From: Streptomyces hygroscopicus | GTDB taxonomy: Bacteria; Actinomycetota; Actinomycetes; Streptomycetales; Streptomycetaceae | Direction: 5' to 3' | NCBI GenBank assembly: GCA_002021875.1 | Contig: CP018627.1 | Location: 3,844,001 to 3,908,000 of the forward strand | Length of the DNA stretch: 64,000 nucleotides | Part shown: one piece after another, positions 1-8,360 of the stretch | How the letters are laid out: each line of letters opens with the position of its first letter | Numbering within the stretch: the first letter of the stretch is position 1 | Notes under the pieces: generated by a model | Databases searched by the model: none | Told to the model about the DNA's origin: nothing | Seen by the model: only the letters and a program-made list of their open reading frames with translations | Made by a program: the position numbers and the translations under genes

Positions 1-995
1 CCGAGGTCATCGGCCTGCGCAAGAGCGACGGCCGGGTCACCGGCGCCGAGCTCAAGGACCGCACCGACGGCACCGAGTTCGGGGTGAACGCCCGTCTGGT
101 GCTCAACGCCACCGGCCCCTGGGTGGACCATCTGCGCCGGATGGAGGACCCGAACGCGGCGCCGTCGATCCGGCTGTCCAAGGGCGCGCATCTGGTCCTC
201 AAGCGCACCTCCCCCTGGCGGGCGGCGCTGGCGACCCCGATCGACAAGTACCGCATCACCTTCGCCCTCCCCTGGGAGGACATGCTGCTGCTGGGCACCA
301 CGGACGAGGAGTTCGAGGGCGACCCGGCCGATGTCGCGGTCAACGACAAGGACGTCGCCCAGATCCTGGACGAGGCGGCCTTCTCCATCCGCGACCAGCA
401 GCTCTCCCGCGACCTGATCACCTACTCCTTCGCAGGGCTCCGGGTGCTGCCCGGCGGCCCCGGCGACACCGCCAAGGCCAAGCGCGAGACCGTGGTCACC
501 GAGGGCAAGGGCGGAATGCTCTCCATAGCCGGCGGCAAGTGGACCACCTTCCGCCACATCGGCCGCACCGTGATGCACAAGCTGGCCGAGCTGCCGGGCC
601 GTCCGCTCGCCGACGACATGGAGCCGGTCAAGCAGCTGCCCAAGCACATGCCGCTGCCGGGCCTGGCCAATCCGCACGCCGTCGAGCACCGGCTGCTGGT
701 GGACGGCGGCACCCCCGGCCCGCGCATGGCCGCCGACACCGCCCGCCACCTGGCGACCCACTACGGCTCGCTCTCCTTCGACATCGCCCGGCTGGCCAGC
801 GGCGACCCGGCGCTCGCGGAGCGCGTCCACCCGGACGCCCCGGAGATCTGGGCGCAGGTCGTCTACGCCCGGGACTACGAGTGGGCGCGCACGGCGGACG
901 ACGTACTGCGCCGCCGCACCACCCTGACCATCCGCGGCCTGGACTCCGAGGACATCCGGAGCCGGGTCGAGGACCTGCTGGCCAAGCGACCCTGA
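1..995 (+). CDS. glpD: Glycerol-3-phosphate dehydrogenase, C-terminal part (5' end outside window)
   Basis: This FAD-dependent enzyme oxidises sn-glycerol 3-phosphate to dihydroxyacetone phosphate at the inner face of the membrane. The frame is open from base 3 and about 330 residues are visible. They include the typical GlpD core (LSKGAHLVL, PWEDMLLLGTTDEEF, SYSFAG-like segment, GGKWTTFRHIGRTV) and the C-terminal helical domain ending in ARDYEWARTADDVLRRRT and a final VEDLLAKRP. The N-terminal Rossmann motif lies upstream of the window. A strong hairpin follows the stop codon. In S. coelicolor I recall glpD lying next to parJ; here the fucose genes separate them. Confidence 0.93.
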   Translation, partial: EVIGLRKSDGRVTGAELKDRTDGTEFGVNARLVLNATGPWVDHLRRMEDPNAAPSIRLSKGAHLVLKRTSPWRAALATPIDKYRITFALPWEDMLLLGTTDEEFEGDPADVAVNDKDVAQILDEAAFSIRDQQLSRDLITYSFAGLRVLPGGPGDTAKAKRETVVTEGKGGMLSIAGGKWTTFRHIGRTVMHKLAELPGRPLADDMEPVKQLPKHMPLPGLANPHAVEHRLLVDGGTPGPRMAADTARHLATHYGSLSFDIARLASGDPALAERVHPDAPEIWAQVVYARDYEWARTADDVLRRRTTLTIRGLDSEDIRSRVEDLLAKRP

Positions 996-1338
996 CCCCC
1001 GCGGGGCCGCCTCCCCAGATCCGGGCGGCCGGGTGAGAGGAAACGTCTTCTCACCCGGCCGCCCGGACTCGGTTCGGGCCCGGGCCGGATCGCCCCGGGG
1101 TGCTGCGCCGGGGGCGCCCAGCACGCCGTGGAGCTGACCTGAGGCTTCCCCAAGTTCCGTCGGCCGTAAGGCAGTTGGCGGTGATCCCGGAGGGCGTCCG
1201 CGGACTTACTCGTGCGTTAAAAATCTGCTGAATCGCTCTTGCCTTCTTCGGCGGTGCGCGCATCAATGACATCGCCCGTGGATGACGGGCGGAACCCCCC
1301 ACACATCGGCGCACTCCCCCACTCCGGAAGGCAGTCCC
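996..1338. other. Intergenic region glpD to small secreted protein
   Basis: This 343-bp gap holds the glpD terminator. Around 1205-1240 there is an A/T-rich patch (cgttaaaaatctgctgaat), the likely promoter region for the secreted protein gene. I see no credible coding frame or RNA gene here. Confidence 0.5.
1021..1066. terminator. Strong hairpin terminator after glpD
   Basis: There is a perfect 18-bp stem (1021-1038 with 1049-1066) around a 10-nt loop, beginning 26 bp after the glpD stop. No long T run follows, as is common for actinobacterial terminators. Confidence 0.85.
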
Positions 1339-1809
1339 ATGAGACGCTTCAAGCTCGGGATCAGCACGGCAATGGGAACAGCAGCACTGGCAGCCGGCGC
1401 GCTCGCGCTGGCCCCGACCGCGTCCGCGGTCACCCCCACGACCGCGACCCTGACCGCCGACTGCGGGACCTACGGGTCGGGCCTGGCCACCCTCACGGCC
1501 ACGCAGAGCGGGACGGCCGCGACCATCACCCTGTCCTCGGGCGCGATCAAGGCTCCGATCGACGTTCCGGCGGGCTCGGTGAGCTCGACGCTGACGCTGT
1601 CGAAGAACGGCTCCGGGACCACCACCTTCACCGGCAACGCCAACCCGGCCATCCCGACCGGCTCCGACGTGACCACCGGCCCGCTCAAGGGCACGGTGGC
1701 CGCGGGCGACGTCCTGGAGGCCAAGTCGCTCAAGCTGGTCATCTTCGGCCTGATCACGGTGAACTGCACCGCCACCTCGCCCCAGACCCCGGGGCCGTTC
1801 ACCTTCTGA
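1339..1809 (+). CDS. Small secreted protein of unknown function
   Basis: This is a 156-residue protein. The start was chosen at the ATG with a ggaag ribosome-binding site 8 nt upstream rather than an in-frame ATG 57 nt earlier. The N-terminus is a clear Sec signal peptide: positive MRRFK, a hydrophobic alanine-rich core, and probable cleavage after TASA near residue 31. The mature part is rich in Thr, Ser, Gly and Ala, resembles a beta-sandwich, and has only two cysteines, one near each end (in TADCGTYG and TVNCTATS), so an intramolecular disulfide is plausible. No catalytic motif is visible. Small secreted proteins of this kind are common in Streptomyces and mostly uncharacterised. Confidence 0.75.
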   Translation: MRRFKLGISTAMGTAALAAGALALAPTASAVTPTTATLTADCGTYGSGLATLTATQSGTAATITLSSGAIKAPIDVPAGSVSSTLTLSKNGSGTTTFTGNANPAIPTGSDVTTGPLKGTVAAGDVLEAKSLKLVIFGLITVNCTATSPQTPGPFTF

Positions 1810-1871
1810 GCCCTCCGATGAACCGGCTCTGAGCCCGTCTTCGGGCCCTCCCGGCAGCAGGTCCCAGCGGA

Positions 1872-1900
1872 CCGGCGGCGTCCCCGGCAGACGCCGCCGG
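1872..1900. terminator. Hairpin terminator after the secreted protein gene
   Basis: A perfect 11-bp stem (1872-1882 with 1890-1900) with a 7-nt loop is followed by TTTCG. A smaller 5-bp hairpin lies at 1833-1846. Confidence 0.75.
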
Positions 1901-1935
1901 TTTCGCGCACGCCATAAGTCATAATGGACCCCTGA

Positions 1936-1947
1936 TACATCGGATGT
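1936..1947. promoter_or_regulatory. Putative operator of the GntR regulator (autoregulation)
   Basis: The perfect 11-bp palindrome ACATCGGATGT lies at 1937-1947, about 22 bp before the regulator's start codon. Related half-sites occur upstream of the operon head at 10558-10588. A short odd-length palindrome suits FadR-type GntR dimers. The assignment is inferred from this shared sequence. Confidence 0.65.
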
Positions 1948-1968
1948 TTTGCTCCGGGGAGGTCCACC

Positions 1969-2640
1969 ATGGCGGTCACCGACGAGGCGATCGAGAAAAT
2001 CAAGGGCATGATCGTCTCGGGCGCGCTGCGCCCCGGTGACCGGCTCCCCAAGGAGAGCGAACTGGCCGCCGATCTCGGCCTGTCCCGCAACTCGCTGCGC
2101 GAGGCCGTGCGGGCCCTGTCGCTGATCCGGATCCTCGACGTACGGCAGGGCGACGGCACCTATGTGACCAGCCTCGACCCCCAGTTGCTGCTGGAGGCGC
2201 TGAGCTTCGTCGTGGACTTCCACCGCGATGACACCGTACTGGAGTTCCTGGCGGTACGGCGGATTCTGGAGCCCGCGGCCACGGCGCTGGCCTCCACCCG
2301 GATCAGCGAGGCCGACCTGGACCGGCTCCAGGCGCAGCTGGACGCGCTCGGGCAGACGCCGTCGGTGGAGGAACTGGTCGCCTGCGACCTGGAATTCCAT
2401 CGCGGCATCGTCCAGTGCTCGGGCAACTCGGTGCTCTGCTCACTGCTCGACGGGCTCTCCGGCCCCACCACCCGGGCCCGGGTGTGGCGCGGTCTGACCC
2501 AGGAGGACGCGGTCAGCCGCACCCTCCATGAGCACCGGGCGATCCTCTCCGCGCTGCGGGACCGCGACGCGGAGGCGGCACGGTCCTGGGCGACGGTGCA
2601 CATCGCGAGCGTGGAGCAGTGGCTGCGCTCCACACTGTGA
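1969..2640 (+). CDS. FadR-type GntR transcriptional regulator of the fucose operon
   Basis: This 223-residue protein has an N-terminal winged helix-turn-helix (about residues 5-70, with KIKGMIVSGALRPGDRLP and ESELAADLGLSRNSLREAVRAL). It is followed by an all-helical FCD ligand-binding domain (about 85-215) with the metal-site pattern DLEFHRGI, HEHRAIL and TVHIAS. A gggagg ribosome-binding site precedes the ATG. The gene faces the seven-gene sugar operon tail to tail (22 bp between stops). The palindrome in front of it recurs, in weaker form, before the operon head 8.6 kb away. I infer a repressor released by a fucose catabolite such as L-fuconate or 2-keto-3-deoxy-L-fuconate. Confidence 0.88.
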   Translation: MAVTDEAIEKIKGMIVSGALRPGDRLPKESELAADLGLSRNSLREAVRALSLIRILDVRQGDGTYVTSLDPQLLLEALSFVVDFHRDDTVLEFLAVRRILEPAATALASTRISEADLDRLQAQLDALGQTPSVEELVACDLEFHRGIVQCSGNSVLCSLLDGLSGPTTRARVWRGLTQEDAVSRTLHEHRAILSALRDRDAEAARSWATVHIASVEQWLRSTL

Positions 2641-2662
2641 GCGCCGGCAGGCGGCGCGCGCC

Positions 2663-3520
2663 TTACGGCTGGAGGCCGTAGGCGCGGGCCGCGTTGCCGC
2701 CGAAGACGGCGGCGCGCTCGTCCTCGCCGAGCCGGCGGGTGGCCCGCTCCGCGAGGGCCACCACCTCGTCGTAGGTCGCGGCCAGGACGCACACCGGCCA
2801 GTCGGAGCCGAACAGCACCCGGCCGGGCCCGAAGGCGTCCAGCACGTGCTGCGCGTACGGCAGCACCTGCTCCGGCTTCCAGCCGTCCCAGTCGGCCTCG
2901 GTGACCAGTCCGGACAGCTTGCAGTCGACGTTGGGCAGGGCCGCGAGCGAGGTGAGCTGCCGGGCCCAGAGGTCGCGCTCGCCGCTGGCCACGGGCGGTT
3001 TGGCCGCGTGGTCGAGGACGAAGCGCACCTGCGGCAGCTCGCGGACGGCGTCGATGGCCGCGGGAAGCTCGCGCGGGGTGACCAGCAGGTCGTAGACCAG
3101 CCCCGCGGCGGCCACCGCGGCGAGCCCCCGGCGGGCGTCGTCGCGGTCCAGCCAGCGCGGATCCGGCTCGTCCTGCACCTGGTGGCGCAGGCCCACCAGC
3201 CGATCGCCGCCCGGCCCGGCGGCCAGCTCCGCGAGCACCTCGCCCACCCCGGGATCGGTGAGGTCGGCCCAGCCGACGACGCCCGCGATCCGGTCCGACC
3301 CGCCCGCCAGGGCCAGGAGTTCCCGGGTCTCCTCGACGGAGGAGCTGGACTGGACGACGACGGTGGCGTCGATCCCCTGGGCGGCCAGATGCGGAATGAG
3401 GTCGTCCGGGGTGAAGGTGCGGCGGATGGGCTCGGCCCACGGGCCGTCCATCCAGGGCTGCTCGCGGCGGGTCAGGTCCCACAGATGGTGGTGGGCGTCG
3501 ATACGGCGAGGCAAGGTCAC
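2663..3520 (-). CDS. Amidohydrolase-family sugar lactonase, probable L-fucono-1,5-lactonase
   Basis: This is a 285-residue TIM-barrel metal hydrolase of the amidohydrolase-2 group. The HxH motif sits at residues 10-12 (IDAHHHLWDL). Downstream are GLRHQVQDEPD, FVLDHAAKPP and LFGSDWPVC, which supply the remaining His and Asp ligands typical of lactonases acting on fucono-, rhamnono- and related lactones. It should hydrolyse the lactone made by the aldo/keto reductase to L-fuconate. The GTG start overlaps that gene's stop (GTGA), with GAGGAG just upstream, so the two are translationally coupled. It is the last gene of the operon. A related sugar lactone as substrate cannot be excluded. Confidence 0.82.
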   Translation of the reverse strand: MTLPRRIDAHHHLWDLTRREQPWMDGPWAEPIRRTFTPDDLIPHLAAQGIDATVVVQSSSSVEETRELLALAGGSDRIAGVVGWADLTDPGVGEVLAELAAGPGGDRLVGLRHQVQDEPDPRWLDRDDARRGLAAVAAAGLVYDLLVTPRELPAAIDAVRELPQVRFVLDHAAKPPVASGERDLWARQLTSLAALPNVDCKLSGLVTEADWDGWKPEQVLPYAQHVLDAFGPGRVLFGSDWPVCVLAATYDEVVALAERATRRLGEDERAAVFGGNAARAYGLQP

Positions 3521-4539
3521 TCCTCGGGGGTTGGGACCGGCAGCGGGATGTCCTCGTCGAGCAGCCCGCGCGCCACCAGAGCCTGCCACAGCTCATCGGG
3601 GATGTCGTGGGTGAACAGCTCGGCGTTGTCCCGGACTTCGGCCGGGGTGGCGCAGCCGACCACCGCCGCGGCCACCGCGGGATGGCCGAAGGGGAAGCGC
3701 AGCGCGGCGGCCCGCAGCGGCACCTCGTACTCGGCGCACACCTCGGCCAGCCGCCGGGCCCGCGCCAGGAGCTCGGGCGGCGCCTGCTGGTAGTTGTAGC
3801 GGGCCCCGGGGGCGGGGTCGGCGAGCAGCCCGGAGTTGTAGACCCCGCCGACCACCACGGAGGTGCCGCGCCGCTCGCACACCGGCAGCAGATCGTCGTG
3901 GGCGGTGCGGTCCAGCAGCGTCCAGCGCCCGGCGCACAGCACGACGTCCACATCGAAGTCGGCGACGAACCGGGCGAGGAGGTCGCTGTGGTTCATGCCG
4001 AAGCCGATGGCCCGGACGAGCTTCTCCTGCTTCAGCTCGGCCAGCGCGGCGAACCCCGTCTCATAGACCTCACGGATGTGGTCTTCCGGATCGTGAACGT
4101 AGACGATGTCCAGGGCGTCGACCCCGAGCCGCTCCAGGGAGGACTCGAGGGTGGCGCGGATGCCGTCCCGGGTGAAGTCCCACTCGCGGACCCGGTCGGG
4201 GGTGTCGGCGAACCCGTCCGCCTGGACCGGCTCCCCGGGGGCGCGCGGGCGCAGCCGCCGCCCCACCTTGGTGGAGAGGGTGTACCCGGCGCGCTCGCGC
4301 CCGGCCAGCACCCGCCCCAGCCGCTCCTCGGAGAGACCGACGCCGTAGTGCGGCGCGGTGTCCATATAGGTGAGGCCGGTGTCGAACGCCGCTCTTACGG
4401 TGTCCCGCGCGCGCTCCTCCGGCACTGCCTCGTAGAGATTGCCCAGCGGCGCGCAGCCAAGGCCCAGGGGTGGTACGCGTACCCCCGAGCGCCCCAGTTC
4501 GCGCGGGCCGCTGGGTGCCCGTCCTCCGTCGCCCACCAT
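3517..4539 (-). CDS. Aldo/keto reductase, probable L-fucose (D-threo-aldose) 1-dehydrogenase
   Basis: This 340-residue protein follows the NAD(P)-dependent aldo/keto reductase barrel. Catalytic Asp and Tyr lie in MDTAPHYGVGLSE, the Lys in LSTKVGRRL and the His in IVYVHDPEDH. Its closest recognisable relatives are D-threo-aldose 1-dehydrogenase / L-fucose dehydrogenase and pyridoxal dehydrogenase-like enzymes, which oxidise C1 of the free sugar to the 1,5-lactone. The ATG has a strong gggaggaag site 6 nt upstream. The gene lies 20 bp after the permease and overlaps the lactonase by 4 nt. This is a logical first step for imported L-fucose; the exact sugar is inferred from the neighbouring fuconate dehydratase. 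Confidence 0.8.
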   Translation of the reverse strand: MVGDGGRAPSGPRELGRSGVRVPPLGLGCAPLGNLYEAVPEERARDTVRAAFDTGLTYMDTAPHYGVGLSEERLGRVLAGRERAGYTLSTKVGRRLRPRAPGEPVQADGFADTPDRVREWDFTRDGIRATLESSLERLGVDALDIVYVHDPEDHIREVYETGFAALAELKQEKLVRAIGFGMNHSDLLARFVADFDVDVVLCAGRWTLLDRTAHDDLLPVCERRGTSVVVGGVYNSGLLADPAPGARYNYQQAPPELLARARRLAEVCAEYEVPLRAAALRFPFGHPAVAAAVVGCATPAEVRDNAELFTHDIPDELWQALVARGLLDEDIPLPVPTPEE

Positions 4540-4559
4540 GGCTTCCTCCCGACCGGCTC

Positions 4560-5597
4560 TCAGTCCTGCTTCTCGCCGCTGGCGTAGCGGGAGATGATCA
4601 GCGCGACGATGATGATCGAGCCGTTGATGAACTGGTTCCACAGGGGCGGTACCCCGCCCAGGGTCATCACATTGACGACCAGTTGCAGCGTCAGCACGCC
4701 CGTGAGCGCTCCGAAGAGCGTGCCACGGCCGCCCTTGAGGCTGATTCCGCCGATGACCGCGGCGGCGAAGACCTGGAAGATCCAGCCGTTGCCCTGGGTC
4801 GCGGCGACCGAGCCGTAGTGGCCGGTGTAGAGGATGCCCGCGAAGGCGGCGAGGAGTCCGCCGACGCTCAGCACGATCCAGGTGATCCGGTCCACCCGGA
4901 TGCCCGCCGCCCTCGCGGCCTCGGGGTTGCCGCCGATCGCGTACAGCGCGCGCCCGTGCCGCAGATAGCCCAGCGCCAGGCCGCCGAGGGCGTACAGCCC
5001 CAGGCAGATCCACACGGCGGCGGGCACGCCCAGCCAGTCGGCCTTGCCGAGGTAGCGGAAGGACTCGGGGACGTTGACGATCGACTGGCCCTCGGCGACA
5101 CCGACCTGCAGTCCGCGCAGCATGGTGAGCATGCCCAGGGTCGCGATGAAGCCGTTGACACGCAGCTTGAGCATCAGGAAGCCGTTGGCCGCGCCGATCA
5201 GCGCCCCGACCGCCAGACACAGCGGTATGGCGGTCCACACCGGCAGCAGCCCCAGGCCCTCGAACCGCGCCCCGTGATCGGGCAGGACGAGCCACAGGGC
5301 GATCACCGGCGCCACGGCGATGGTGGACTCCAGGGAGAGGTCCATCCGCCCGCTGATCAGGATCAGCGCCTCGCCCAGCACCAGCAGCCCCAGCTCGGTG
5401 GACTGCTGGACGACGCCGATCAGGTTGTCCTCGGTGAGGAAGGCGGGCGAGACGATGAAGCCGATGACCCCGAGGACGAAGATCACGGGGACCAGTGACA
5501 GATCGCGCCAGCGCGCGATGTCGAACCGCGGCCGGCCCCGCCCCACCGGGCCGTCAGCCACCGCCTCGGCGGTCCGCTGGCGTGCCGTATCGGTCAT
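4560..5597 (-). CDS. Sugar ABC transporter permease (RbsC family)
   Basis: This 345-residue membrane protein belongs to the ribose/galactose-type permease family. It has about ten hydrophobic segments after a polar N-terminus of about 35 residues, beginning near LSLVPVIFVLGVIGF. Family signatures are present: GEALILISGRMDLSLES, NGFIATLGMLTMLRGL and AAVIGGISLKGGRGT. The ATG overlaps the ATPase stop (ATGA), so the two subunits are coupled. Together with the flanking ATPase and lipoprotein it should form the high-affinity uptake system for the sugar that the operon degrades. Confidence 0.92.
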   Translation of the reverse strand: MTDTARQRTAEAVADGPVGRGRPRFDIARWRDLSLVPVIFVLGVIGFIVSPAFLTEDNLIGVVQQSTELGLLVLGEALILISGRMDLSLESTIAVAPVIALWLVLPDHGARFEGLGLLPVWTAIPLCLAVGALIGAANGFLMLKLRVNGFIATLGMLTMLRGLQVGVAEGQSIVNVPESFRYLGKADWLGVPAAVWICLGLYALGGLALGYLRHGRALYAIGGNPEAARAAGIRVDRITWIVLSVGGLLAAFAGILYTGHYGSVAATQGNGWIFQVFAAAVIGGISLKGGRGTLFGALTGVLTLQLVVNVMTLGGVPPLWNQFINGSIIIVALIISRYASGEKQD

Positions 5598-7180
5598 GAC
5601 TGCCTTCCTTCTGTGCGGTCTTCTGTGTCCTCCGCCGTGCCGTTGGTGCCCGGCTCCGTCATGCCCTCCATGGCGGCGACGAGCTGACGGTCGCTCCAGC
5701 CGCTGTCGAACTCCGCGACCACCCGCCCGTGGAAGAACGCCAGGATCCGGTCGCAGACCCGCAGATCGTCCAGTTCGTCGGAGACGATGACCGCGCCGCT
5801 CCCGGCCGCGGCGACGTCCCGTACGACGCCGAGCAGCGCGTCCTTGGACTTCACGTCCACCCCGGCGGTCGGGCGGATCGCGACCAGGAGGCTGGGCTCA
5901 CGGGCCAGCGCCCGCGCGATGACGACCTTCTGCTGATTTCCGCCGGACAAACCCGAAACGGGCTGCGAGGGGCCCGAGGTCTTGATGTCCAGGGAGGTGA
6001 TCATCCGCTGGGCGAAGGCGCGGGTCCGGGAGGGCAGCACCGTGCCGTAGGGCCCGAGTTGGTCGGTGACGGTCAAGGTGGCGTTCTCGGCGACGCTGCG
6101 GCCCAGGACCAGGCCCTGGTCGTGCCGGTCCTCCGGGACGTAGCCGATGCCCGCGTCGATGGCGTGCGGCACGCTGCCCGGGCGCACCGGGCGGCCGCGC
6201 ACCGAGAGCTGCCCGCCGGCCGGTTTGCGCAGGCCCACCAGGGTCTCGCCGACCGCCGTGTTGCCGCTGGCCGTGGCCCCGGCCAGGCCGAGCACCTCGC
6301 CGGGGCGCACCACCAGGTCCAGCGGGTCGAACTCGCCCTCCAGGGTGAGCCCTTCGGTGCGCAGCACCGGTTCCCCGCCCGGGTCGGCCGCCTTACGGGC
6401 GACGGGGGCGCGGACGGCCGCCCGGGAGTCGCCCCCCGGCGCCGTGCCGTCGTCCCCGGTCATCGCCGCCACCAGCTCCTCCTTGGGGAGGTCGGCGACC
6501 GGGGCGGTGAGCACATGCCGGGCGTCGCGGAAGACGGTGACGGTGTCGCAGAGTTCGTAGACCTCCTGAAGATGGTGCGAGATGAACAGGAAGGCGACCC
6601 CCTGCCGGCGCAGCTCGAGCAGCTTGGCGAAGAGCCGGTCGATCCCGCCCGCGTCGAGCTGGGCGGTGGGCTCGTCGAGGATGATCAGCCGGGCGCCGAA
6701 GGAGAGGGCGCGGGCGATCTCCACGAACTGCCGCTGCTCGACGCTGAGGTCCTTCGCCCGCGTCTGCGGATCCACCTCCACGCCGTACTCGGCCAGCAGC
6801 GCGCGGGCGTCCTCGCGCAGGGCGCGCCAGCGGATGTGGCGCGCCCCCGGGAAGCGGTTGAGGTAGAGGTTCTCGGCGACCGTCAGATCCGGGACCACCA
6901 TCGACTTCTGGTAGACGCAGGCCACCCTGCGCTGCCAGGCGGCGGTGTCGCCGTAGCCGGGGGCGGGCTCGTCCCCGAAGGTCACCTCGCCCTCGTCCGG
7001 GCGCTCCATCCCGGTCAGGACGGACACCAGCGTGGACTTGCCCGCCCCGTTGCGCCCGACGAGGGCGTGGGCCTCCCCGGGCCGGACGGCCAGCCGGGCC
7101 TGGTCCAGGGCGACGGTGGGACCGAACCGTTTGACGATGCCCTGGGCCCGCACCACGGCGGGCTGCTCGACCGTGCCCAT
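5594..7180 (-). CDS. Sugar ABC transporter ATP-binding protein (RbsA-type, two nucleotide-binding domains)
   Basis: This 528-residue protein has two tandem ABC domains. Domain 1 is complete: Walker A GRNGAGKST, signature LSVEQRQFVEIARAL and Walker B LIILDEPTA. Domain 2 keeps the signature LSGGNQQKVVIARAL, but its Walker A is degenerate (GATASGNTAV) and the Walker B acidic pair is lost (VAIRPTAGVD). Such asymmetry is usual in sugar importers of this family. The ATG follows the binding-protein stop by 2 nt, preceded by gagaag. Confidence 0.92.
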   Translation of the reverse strand: MGTVEQPAVVRAQGIVKRFGPTVALDQARLAVRPGEAHALVGRNGAGKSTLVSVLTGMERPDEGEVTFGDEPAPGYGDTAAWQRRVACVYQKSMVVPDLTVAENLYLNRFPGARHIRWRALREDARALLAEYGVEVDPQTRAKDLSVEQRQFVEIARALSFGARLIILDEPTAQLDAGGIDRLFAKLLELRRQGVAFLFISHHLQEVYELCDTVTVFRDARHVLTAPVADLPKEELVAAMTGDDGTAPGGDSRAAVRAPVARKAADPGGEPVLRTEGLTLEGEFDPLDLVVRPGEVLGLAGATASGNTAVGETLVGLRKPAGGQLSVRGRPVRPGSVPHAIDAGIGYVPEDRHDQGLVLGRSVAENATLTVTDQLGPYGTVLPSRTRAFAQRMITSLDIKTSGPSQPVSGLSGGNQQKVVIARALAREPSLLVAIRPTAGVDVKSKDALLGVVRDVAAAGSGAVIVSDELDDLRVCDRILAFFHGRVVAEFDSGWSDRQLVAAMEGMTEPGTNGTAEDTEDRTEGRQS

Positions 7181-7182
7181 GG

Positions 7183-8217
7183 TCACTTCTTCTCGAGCTG
7201 GTTGGCCCACAGCTTCTTGTCGTCGACGTTCTCCTTGGTGACCAGCGGCGCCGGAAGCTGGTCCTCCAGACCGTTCGCGATCTTGACGATGTTGGAGCCG
7301 TGATCGGTCGGGCCGGGTTTGAACGTCTTGCCGTCCAGAGCGGCCTTCGCGTAGTTCAGGGCCCACTTGGCGTAGAGGTCGGCCGGCTGGGAGAGCGTGG
7401 CGTCGATCTTCCCCGAGCGGATCGCGTCCAGCTCCTCGGGTATCCCGTCGTTGGAGATGATCGTGATGTGCTTGTCCGAACCGGCCGGCTTCAGCAGCCT
7501 CTTCTGCTCCAGCAGCGCGAGCGTGGGCTGGAGGAAGACGCCGCCCGCCTGCATATAGATGCCGTTGATGTCCTTGTGCTGGGCCAGCAGGCTCTGGAGC
7601 TTGGCGGAGGCCACATCGCCCTTCCAGTCGGTGGGCAGCTCATGCACCTTGATGCCGGGGTACTTCTTCTTCATACAGGAGGCGAACGCCTGTGAGCGGT
7701 CCCGGCCGTTGATGGAGCTGAGGTCGCCCTGGAGCTCGGCGACCCGGCCCTTGCCGCCCAGCTTCTCGCCGAGGTACTCGCACGCCTTGGTGCCGTACGC
7801 CCGGTTGTCGGCCCGCACCACCATGTAGATCTTGCCGGAGTCGGGCCGGGTGTCCACGCTCACCACGGGGATCTTCTTCTCCTCCAACTGCTCCAGGGTG
7901 GAGGAGATCGCGCCGGTGTCCTGGGGGGCCATGACGATCGCCTTGGCGCCCTGGTCGGTGAACGCCTGGACGTTGGCGACCAGCTTGGAGATGTCGTTCT
8001 GCGAGTTGGACAGCGGCAGCGCGGAGACGGTGCCCTTGTCGACACCCTTCTCCAGGTACTGCTGGTAGGAGTTCCAGAAGTCGGTGTCCGTCCGCGGCAT
8101 GTCGATGCCGACCTTGCCGCCGCCGGCGCCATTGCTCTCGCGGTTGCAGCCGGTGAGCGCTGCGACGGCCAGCAGCACGGCGCAGGCGGCGGTGCCGGTG
8201 GTGCGGAGTCTCGTCAT
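7183..8217 (-). CDS. Sugar ABC transporter substrate-binding lipoprotein (RbsB-like)
   Basis: This 344-residue periplasmic-binding-protein-like lipoprotein has a signal peptide ending in the lipobox LTGC (Cys at about residue 22). A type I sugar-binding fold follows, with TDFWNSYQQYLEKG, AIVMAPQDTGAIS, PVVSVDTRPD and TIISNDGIPEELDAIRSGK typical of the ribose-binding-protein group. It captures sugar outside the membrane for the adjacent permease. The ATG is about 9 nt after aagga. A 143-bp spacer separates it from the SDR gene and contains two copies of a 17-bp direct repeat (gcggtgtctcaggagga). Confidence 0.9.
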   Translation of the reverse strand: MTRLRTTGTAACAVLLAVAALTGCNRESNGAGGGKVGIDMPRTDTDFWNSYQQYLEKGVDKGTVSALPLSNSQNDISKLVANVQAFTDQGAKAIVMAPQDTGAISSTLEQLEEKKIPVVSVDTRPDSGKIYMVVRADNRAYGTKACEYLGEKLGGKGRVAELQGDLSSINGRDRSQAFASCMKKKYPGIKVHELPTDWKGDVASAKLQSLLAQHKDINGIYMQAGGVFLQPTLALLEQKRLLKPAGSDKHITIISNDGIPEELDAIRSGKIDATLSQPADLYAKWALNYAKAALDGKTFKPGPTDHGSNIVKIANGLEDQLPAPLVTKENVDDKKLWANQLEKK

Positions 8218-8360
8218 CGAGTCCCGTCCTTGGTCGTTCTCGTCGTTCTGGGTCGAGTGGTGCGGGTGGTGCTGGTCTCGGGCGTAGCGTCGGGCGAAGC
8301 CGTTGTCCAGAGGTGCGGCGTTGTCCGGGTGGAGGCGGTGTCTCAGGAGGAAGCGGTGTC

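Noticed and set aside
1051..2400. Long minus-strand open frame (449 aa)
   Set aside because: It is antisense to the secreted protein and GntR genes, rich in Arg/Gly/Gln, and has no family motif; a typical shadow frame of high-G+C DNA.
4470..5498. Long plus-strand open frame (342 aa)
   Set aside because: It is antisense to the permease, with a Gln/Asp/Glu/Arg-rich composition and no ribosome-binding site.
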